Shown: positions 42,301 to 64,000 of the stretch, in pieces | How the letters are laid out: every line of letters begins with the position of its first letter | Numbering within the stretch: position 1 is the stretch's first letter | DNA from: Anas platyrhynchos | Lineage: Eukaryota; Chordata; Aves; Anseriformes; Anatidae | DNA length: 64,000 bases | Direction: 5' to 3' | Assembly (NCBI RefSeq): GCF_047663525.1 | Contig: NC_092612.1 | Coordinates: 467,501 to 531,500 of the forward strand | Notes under the pieces: model-generated | What the model was told of the DNA's origin: nothing | What the model saw: the letters and a program-made list of their open reading frames with translations, nothing else | Database searches by the model: none | Translations under genes and position numbers: made by a program

Positions 42301-42536
42301 TCTGCTGGCAGGGGGCTCTCCTGCCCAGTGCTGCTCCCTCAGGGGAGTGCCAGGAACACAGGGCCCTCCCGTGGAGCAGAGGAATATTCGAGGAGCAGTG
42401 CTGGGACAGGAGCAGCCCCCCAGGTTTCTCCCAGGCACCCTCCAGTTCCACCTGGCTGAACAAATCCTTTCTCTCTTGCAGCAAAAGGCTGTCAGGCCCC
42501 AAGCCGCTGCCTCTCATCCGAGTGGTGGAAACATGA
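29480..42536 (+). CDS. TUFT1: TUFT1, tuftelin 1
   Basis: Thirteen exons join in frame: 29480-29539, 33922-33990, 34264-34368, 34738-34824, 36547-36627, 36969-37040, 37682-37795, 39242-39370, 40078-40172, 40734-40839, 41365-41448, 42084-42184 and 42482-42536. They give 1158 nt, or 385 residues plus stop (human 390). Tuftelin was first described in enamel matrix and is also a widely expressed cytoplasmic coiled-coil protein. Landmarks shared with human are the start (GWCAVLDVRP here, NWCTLVDVHP in human), VLRLTL, EKIHHLDDMLKSQQRKVRQM, LEMHDRIEHLIEKQ and the ending VIRVVET-like PLIRVVET. Coiled coil dominates from about residue 95 to 345. Retention of a full-length frame matters because living birds lack teeth and enamel, so non-dental roles are implied. 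Confidence 0.97.
30303..30312. promoter_or_regulatory. Palindromic CArG box (SRF site) in TUFT1 intron 1
   Basis: CCTTATAAGG matches the SRF consensus CC(A/T)6GG exactly and is a perfect palindrome. It lies about 760 bp into the first intron, next to a small AT-rich patch (TAGCTAATGGGTTATTAGGG) in GC-rich surroundings. Confidence 0.55.
33089..33118 (+). other. TUFT1: Possible alternative TUFT1 first coding exon
   Basis: ATG at 33089 in context AGCATGA opens ten codons (MSDDCPGASE) that end at a fair donor (GAG, then GTCAGT). The phase is 0, so it would splice in frame to TUFT1 exon 2 at 33922. GC boxes and a TGCGTCA element lie just upstream. This is inference only, with no homology support. 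Confidence 0.2.
34825..36546 (+). other. TUFT1: TUFT1 intron 4
   Basis: This 1.7 kb intron has an AT-rich island at 34961-35045 with TAATTAATTC and CTAATTGC motifs, and a long T-tract at 36291-36325. No exon or repeat family is recognised. Confidence 0.6.
36291..36325. repeat. Pyrimidine (T-rich) tract in TUFT1 intron 4
   Basis: A near-pure T tract is broken by two C residues. It is low complexity and about 220 bp before the exon 5 acceptor. No adjoining LINE or SINE body is visible, so it is not called a retroposon tail. Confidence 0.8.
37847..38065 (-). mobile_element. CR1-type LINE 3' end (truncated), TUFT1 intron 7
   Basis: The plus strand begins TCATAGAATCGTTAAGGTTG and continues through segments typical of avian CR1 3' regions read in antisense (CTGGTCCAACCATC, GACGGTGACTCCACCACC, then GAGCAACCCGTCCCAACG). 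The element's own 3' end, with its ATTCTATG-type terminus, is therefore at the low coordinate and the element lies on the minus strand. It is about 215 bp, 5' truncated and without coding sequence. It is the clearest sign that the genome is avian. Confidence 0.9.
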
Positions 42537-43278
42537 GTTTCGAGGGCCAGAGCGAGCTGAAGACTCTCCCCTTGTTATCCTTGACCGGACTTCCCTGCTT
42601 GACTGCCGTTTTCTGGCCTCTGTGCTCAGTCTGCCCTGGACCCGCCAGCAGAGGGCTGTGCCCCGGAGCACCGCGGCACCCGAGGACAGACACAGCCGGG
42701 GCGGTGCTGGCAGAGGAGGGAGATCTGCGAGGTGTCCACGCTGCTGTCCCACGGGGTCCCACAGCCACATGGAGGCCGGTCTGGGGGCTGGCTTGGCTAG
42801 GGAGGCCGGGGCCAGCTGGCCCCGTGGTGGATGAGGTGGCTCCCTGGCTGGAGAGCCAGGCTCGCTTTCCCTGCCCCGTCCTGGGTTTGCCGGGGCTGCT
42901 CCGTGAGCAGCCGTGGCTTCTGAAGGGTCTTGTCCAAACAGCGCCGCCTCTTCAGATTGCAGCTTGCCACCGCGGACTTGGCGTTCAATCTGTTTTTAAG
43001 AAACAAAGCAAAGATTCACTCTTACAAAGAAGAAAGAAATCCTCCTGAAACAGGACTCCTTCCTACAAAACAAGCCCCATGCGTGACCAGTTGGGAGCCT
43101 CCACCTCTGACCTCCAGCACATCTGGCTGCTCCGGACTTGGCAAAGGTTCGTGTGGCCGAAGTCACCGTACCGACGTGCTTCTCCCAGTCCCTTTCTCAA
43201 GAGTGTAGAGAAATCGTGCCCCACGTACATCTAGCGTTTAAACCCAGAGGCGGCTGGGTTTGTCCCTGTATTTATTTC

Positions 43279-43284
43279 AATAAA
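43279..43284 (+). terminator. TUFT1: TUFT1 poly(A) signal
   Basis: AATAAA lies about 740 nt after the TUFT1 stop and is followed by TTATTGGTGTCTT and a TG-rich stretch. The 3'UTR (42537-43300) holds no other strong hexamer. Confidence 0.85.
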
Positions 43285-43304
43285 TTATTGGTGTCTTCCA
43301 AGGA

Positions 43305-43930
43305 TGTGGTGACAGGCACGATTGCTGCTGTCCAGCTCCAGGGGAGCGTGTTTGAGGACTGCCTGTCCCACGTTTGAACTGGAAAATACCAAACCAGCTT
43401 CCTCGGGGCTTGCCTGGTGCTGCCTTCGTCAGGGAGTCGGGCAGTCGAGAGGAGCGCTGTGGGCGCCTGTGCTGAGCGTGGCCGTGGGCCCTGTGTTGTT
43501 CGTGCACCTCAATACAGAACCGTGCCTTACCTGTCAGACCGTGCTCCCTTCAATAGATGTTACCGGAGAAATGGCCTGGGCTGTGCTGTGGCGACGTTTG
43601 GGGCTCGGGGGGGCTCTGTGTGCTATAGGTGACGCTGTGTGCATTGTTTTTATTTATTTTCCCTTTCTTCTCGCTGCTCGCCCTACCCCCCTGCCTTTCC
43701 CCTGCTCCTTCCCTCCCTGCCCCCAGCTGTGCCTGGGGCAGCCCTCCCCTGTCCCCCTGCGTCCCCAGGGGCTGCAGGAGGCAGGGGGGCACCCCAGGAG
43801 CCTGCCCTGGGGCCTGGGGGGGGGGTTTGGGGCCGTGTCCCCCCGGGGCTGCCCCCCCCCGGGGCTCTTGGCCCCGCCGCCCTCGGGCGCTGCCTCCTGG
43901 GCCAGGCCCGGGGCCCGCCAGCGCTGCCCC
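43305..43930. other. TUFT1-SNX27 intergenic spacer
   Basis: This 0.6 kb spacer between the TUFT1 3' end and the SNX27 promoter shifts from mixed composition to very C-rich sequence. A pyrimidine-rich block covers about 43640-43760. No gene is supported. Confidence 0.6.
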
Positions 43931-43931
43931 C

Positions 43932-44160
43932 GTTGCCAGGGCGACGGCCGAGGCGCGGCACTACATCTCCCAGAATGCCTCGCGGCGGACTACACTTCCC
44001 GGCATCCCCCGCTGCCTCACGCTGGGGCGGGGGTGGGCAGAGGGAAGAGGCCTCGGACTACATTTCCCAGCATCCCCTTTCCCTAAACGGGGGGCGGCTC
44101 CCTACGGTGGCCGGCGCGGCCGGGGGCGCGTGACGGGCCGGCCGGGCGCTGCTCGCCAAG
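43932..44160 (+). promoter_or_regulatory. SNX27: SNX27 promoter: RFX X-box and three ZNF143/THAP11-type motifs
   Basis: An X-box-like GTTGCCAGGGCGAC lies at 43932-43945. Three motifs of the ACTACAnnTCCCAGnATnC class follow on the same strand: 43960-43978 (ACTACATCTCCCAGAATGC), 43989-44007 (ACTACACTTCCCGGCATCC) and 44057-44075 (ACTACATTTCCCAGCATCC). This class is bound by ZNF143 and THAP11/HCFC1 at CpG-island promoters. A YY1-type AAGATGGCGGA overlaps the start codon at 44161. There is no TATA box. Confidence 0.85.
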
Positions 44161-61437
<17,277 letters not shown>

Positions 61438-63315
61438 GCCAGCCTGGCTGCTGTGCTGCGGACCTAGTGTCTCCTGCTCCTCTGCTCCAGCTCCCGTTAG
61501 CGTAGAACAGTGCCCTTTCCTAGTGGCTTCTCCTCGGAGGGAACCCGCAGACTAACCCCCCCACTGCTGCTTTTGATGGGATAGAGGTGGCTTTGTGCCC
61601 CGAGGCCTCTTTGCTGACGTTAGGAACGTTTGGGGCCCCTCTCCTGGACGCCGCCGGTCTCCGGATGCCCCGGGATGCGACGCTCCGGCCGCGAGCGGCG
61701 GCTCCCTTCGCCTCCCCGGAGGAGAGGGGACGGGCGCAGCTGCACGGGGACAAACGCTGTGGCTCTGCTCGCCTTGTAAAGGACCAGAGACTTTATCCTG
61801 GAAGCCGCGGGCTAGTGGTGTGTGGTTTTTTCTCTTGTTCTTCTGCGATGGAGTGAGGACCCTTAGGGCCTGACCGTGCCGTTCCCAGCGCTGCTTTCCT
61901 AGTGAGGAGCGAAACCGCTTCTGTCGTAGCCTCGCGAACGCACCTCTCCCGCTGCCGCCCTCTGCCCAGCCGCTTTCGCATTCCAGCTGGCCAGGAGTCA
62001 AAGCTAAACGCTTCCGATTGCCTCAAGATGCGCCGAGAAGCATCCGGGAGCCTTCCCTGCCCGCCCCTAGGATATCCTCGCGTAGGCTCTTAGCCCAGCA
62101 CCTCACACGGAGGGGCCCTGCGGGGAGGCACCCGCTGCTCTGATGCGCTCATGGAGCGGCGCGTGCCAGGAGCCGCGGCCTCTGCGGGTGCCTCCCTGCA
62201 AGCCTCTGCTCGCAGCTTCCTCTGCGGGGACTCGGAGCACTGGTGGTGGCTGCAGACCCCTCGCTTTGCCATGCTCCCACCCCACGTTTTAGCTCCGCGC
62301 TCGGGTGTCCGAAATAGCTGCAGGTTACTGAGCTCGAAAGAACCAAAGCGCGGTTGCGTTCGGTGAGGCAGAAAGCTGTTAACCCCAGCGGTTCCCGTAG
62401 GTGCGCCTCGTGGGCAGGAGTTACGTGGTGCTGGCTAGAAAGCGTTGGGACATCAAAGGGGCGAGAGCCCCTTCTGACTGAGCAGAAAGCTGTAGCTGAG
62501 GGTGCAGGATGTGTCACCGCTCAGGAAGGAGCGGCGCGGGCTGGCGGGGGTGTGGGAGCCTCCCGCCCCTGTGATGCTTCCTCTGCCGGGCAGATCCTGC
62601 ATGATAACGTCCCGTGGGGGTAACCCCACTGATCCCCCGGCACCCGGCGCACTTGAGGAAGAGCGTGGTGAAGGCTTCGCGCACGCGACCGTGTTCCTGC
62701 GTTGCCCTTTCAAAGCCAGTGCCCTGCCCGCAAAACCCGGAGACACCGCAGGAAAGAAAGAGCCAGGCTCGGCTGGGGGGGGCTGCCTGGAACTCCCCCC
62801 CCGGGCGCTGAGCTCCCCGCAGGAGTTGTGGCAGCGAGGTGGTGGCACGGAGCCGGGTGGCCGCGGGAGCCAGCTGCGGGCTGTGCCGGGCCTGGCGCCG
62901 CTTCCTGCCCGCGCGTGGCACCGCGCCCTCCCGCAGCCCGTGACGTCTCTTCCTGGGGCCTCGGTGAACGGGGACCGGGGGCATTCTCTTCCTTCCCTCT
63001 TCCATCAGCGGCTCCTCACTTCCGAGCACCCCGGGACTTCCCTGCCGGGGGGGGAAAGGTTTTTGTCCCGTTGGATTCATTCGCGTCTGCATGATCTCGC
63101 TTGCTGTACCGGGAACCCTTTGGCCGCAGCTCCTGGCGTGGGGAGCACCGCGGGGCACCGCTGCCCCCGGCACCCCAAAGCCCGACCGCTGCCCTCACTG
63201 CTCTGATGGGAGCAGCACGAGCTGGGGGGGGCTAATTCCAGATCAGGAGCGTTGCTGACCGGTCACCGGGTGATTTTCGTTCCCTCGTGTAAAATAAAAA
63301 GATTGATGGAACTTG
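61438..63315 (+). terminator. SNX27: SNX27 3'UTR and poly(A) signal
   Basis: AATAAA at 63293-63298 is the first strong hexamer after the candidate SNX27 stops and is followed by TG-rich sequence near 63330-63350. If used, the last exon and 3'UTR lie within this 1.9 kb. No other coding match is visible inside it. Confidence 0.6.
61987..62007 (+). other. SNX27: Possible alternative SNX27 terminal exon
   Basis: After a pyrimidine-rich tract and TTCCAG acceptor, the phase-0 frame reads LARSQS then stop. With the two preceding codons it reads FQLARSQS, close to FQMARSQQ in the human terminal exon. It could be the diverged homologue, used through an internal acceptor. This is inference from a short match. 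Confidence 0.3.
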
Positions 63316-64000
63316 GCAGATACTTCATGGATGTATTTGGTGCTCTGTGAGCTGCCCAACCCTTGTGGCCCTATTTTCTGCGCCAAGCCCTTAAGGGACA
63401 CCCTTGGCCCCACCACGGGATGGGCCAAGGGTAAGGCGGGGGGCAGTGGGGGTGCGTTGGGTGCGAGTGGCTTTGGCACGAGAGGGAGCTGGTGCCCTGG
63501 GGCAGAGCCATGGGGGAAATTCTCTGTCCTCCGTCCTCCTCCTGCGGCAGGGAAGCTGCTGAGAGCTGCTGGGCTCGGGTCAGCTCCAGGGAACGCGCGG
63601 AGTCGTGCAGGCAGAATTTGGGTTACATGCAGCCTCTGGCCCTTTTCTGGAGGGAGGGCTGCTCGTGGAGCCAGGAGAGAGCTGGGGGGATCCGTCCGGT
63701 CCCCGGGGCTGCTCCTGGCCTCCTTCCTGCCCTCCTTTCCTCTGCTCGAGCTCCCGGGGGGCTCGGTGGTGCCGGAGCAGAGCCGTGCCCAGGGCTCCCT
63801 GGCGCACCCCACACCGCACGGAGCCGCGCCACCCACAGCAGCGACCACCAGCACCCATGGGACCTGGTGCGCCCCAACCCTCAGCTCATTCCCCCAGGGC
63901 TCCAAGCGTCCTCCTGCACGGCGCCTGCCCCCAGCCTCCCATTTGAGGCAGAAACCGAAACCTTGCCCTGCCAGCGGGGCTGGCACCGGGGAGCTCCCCC
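63316..64000. other. Downstream of SNX27, no gene seen
   Basis: GC-rich sequence with overlapping open frames on both strands but no conserved motif, exon or repeat family. In human the next gene is CELF3, transcribed toward SNX27; nothing here matches its coding sequence, though its 3'UTR could not be recognised by eye. Confidence 0.5.

Overview
The window is nuclear DNA from a vertebrate, most likely a bird, and probably from a gene-dense, GC-rich microchromosome. The evidence is CR1-type LINE 3' ends (one typical copy near 37.85 kb), very short introns in a GC-rich setting, CpG-island promoters, and five spliced genes whose exons join in frame to orthologues known from human 1q21.3. The species cannot be named from the sequence alone.

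Layout: (1) 1-8.1 kb holds the 3' part of POGZ (+): eight exons encoding the C-terminal 789 residues (zinc fingers, HP1-binding finger region, CENP-B-like HTH, pogo DDE domain, LEDGF-binding motif), then an AT-rich 3'UTR. (2) 10.05-12.4 kb holds PSMB4 (-), complete in seven exons (255 aa), tail-to-tail with POGZ. (3) 12.4-18.6 kb is a CpG-rich divergent promoter region with a G-rich minisatellite and candidate non-coding first exons, but no supported protein gene. (4) 18.6-28.15 kb holds CGN (cingulin, +): 20 coding exons, many introns under 100 bp. (5) 29.35-43.3 kb holds TUFT1 (tuftelin, +): 13 coding exons, a TATA promoter with five GGGCGTG elements, and a CR1 insertion in intron 7. (6) 43.95-63.3 kb holds SNX27 (+): 11 firmly matched coding exons plus an uncertain last exon, with a promoter carrying three ZNF143/THAP11-type motifs and an RFX X-box. 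(7) 63.3-64 kb shows no gene.

The genes are not an operon. POGZ is a chromatin regulator, PSMB4 a 20S proteasome subunit, CGN a tight-junction scaffold, TUFT1 a coiled-coil protein of epithelia and enamel, and SNX27 an endosomal recycling adaptor. As I recall the human map (PSMB4+, POGZ-, CGN+, TUFT1+, SNX27+), the PSMB4-POGZ pair is inverted here, which puts PSMB4 rather than POGZ head-to-head with CGN. All exon chains were assembled by hand; every internal chain closes in frame.

No CRISPR array, mobile operon or wholly novel system was seen. The points most worth checking are the SNX27 3' end, the triple ZNF143-type promoter, the POGZ/PSMB4 inversion, the divergent PSMB4 promoter with its CCCATGGG array, and several AT-rich islands that look like regulatory elements.
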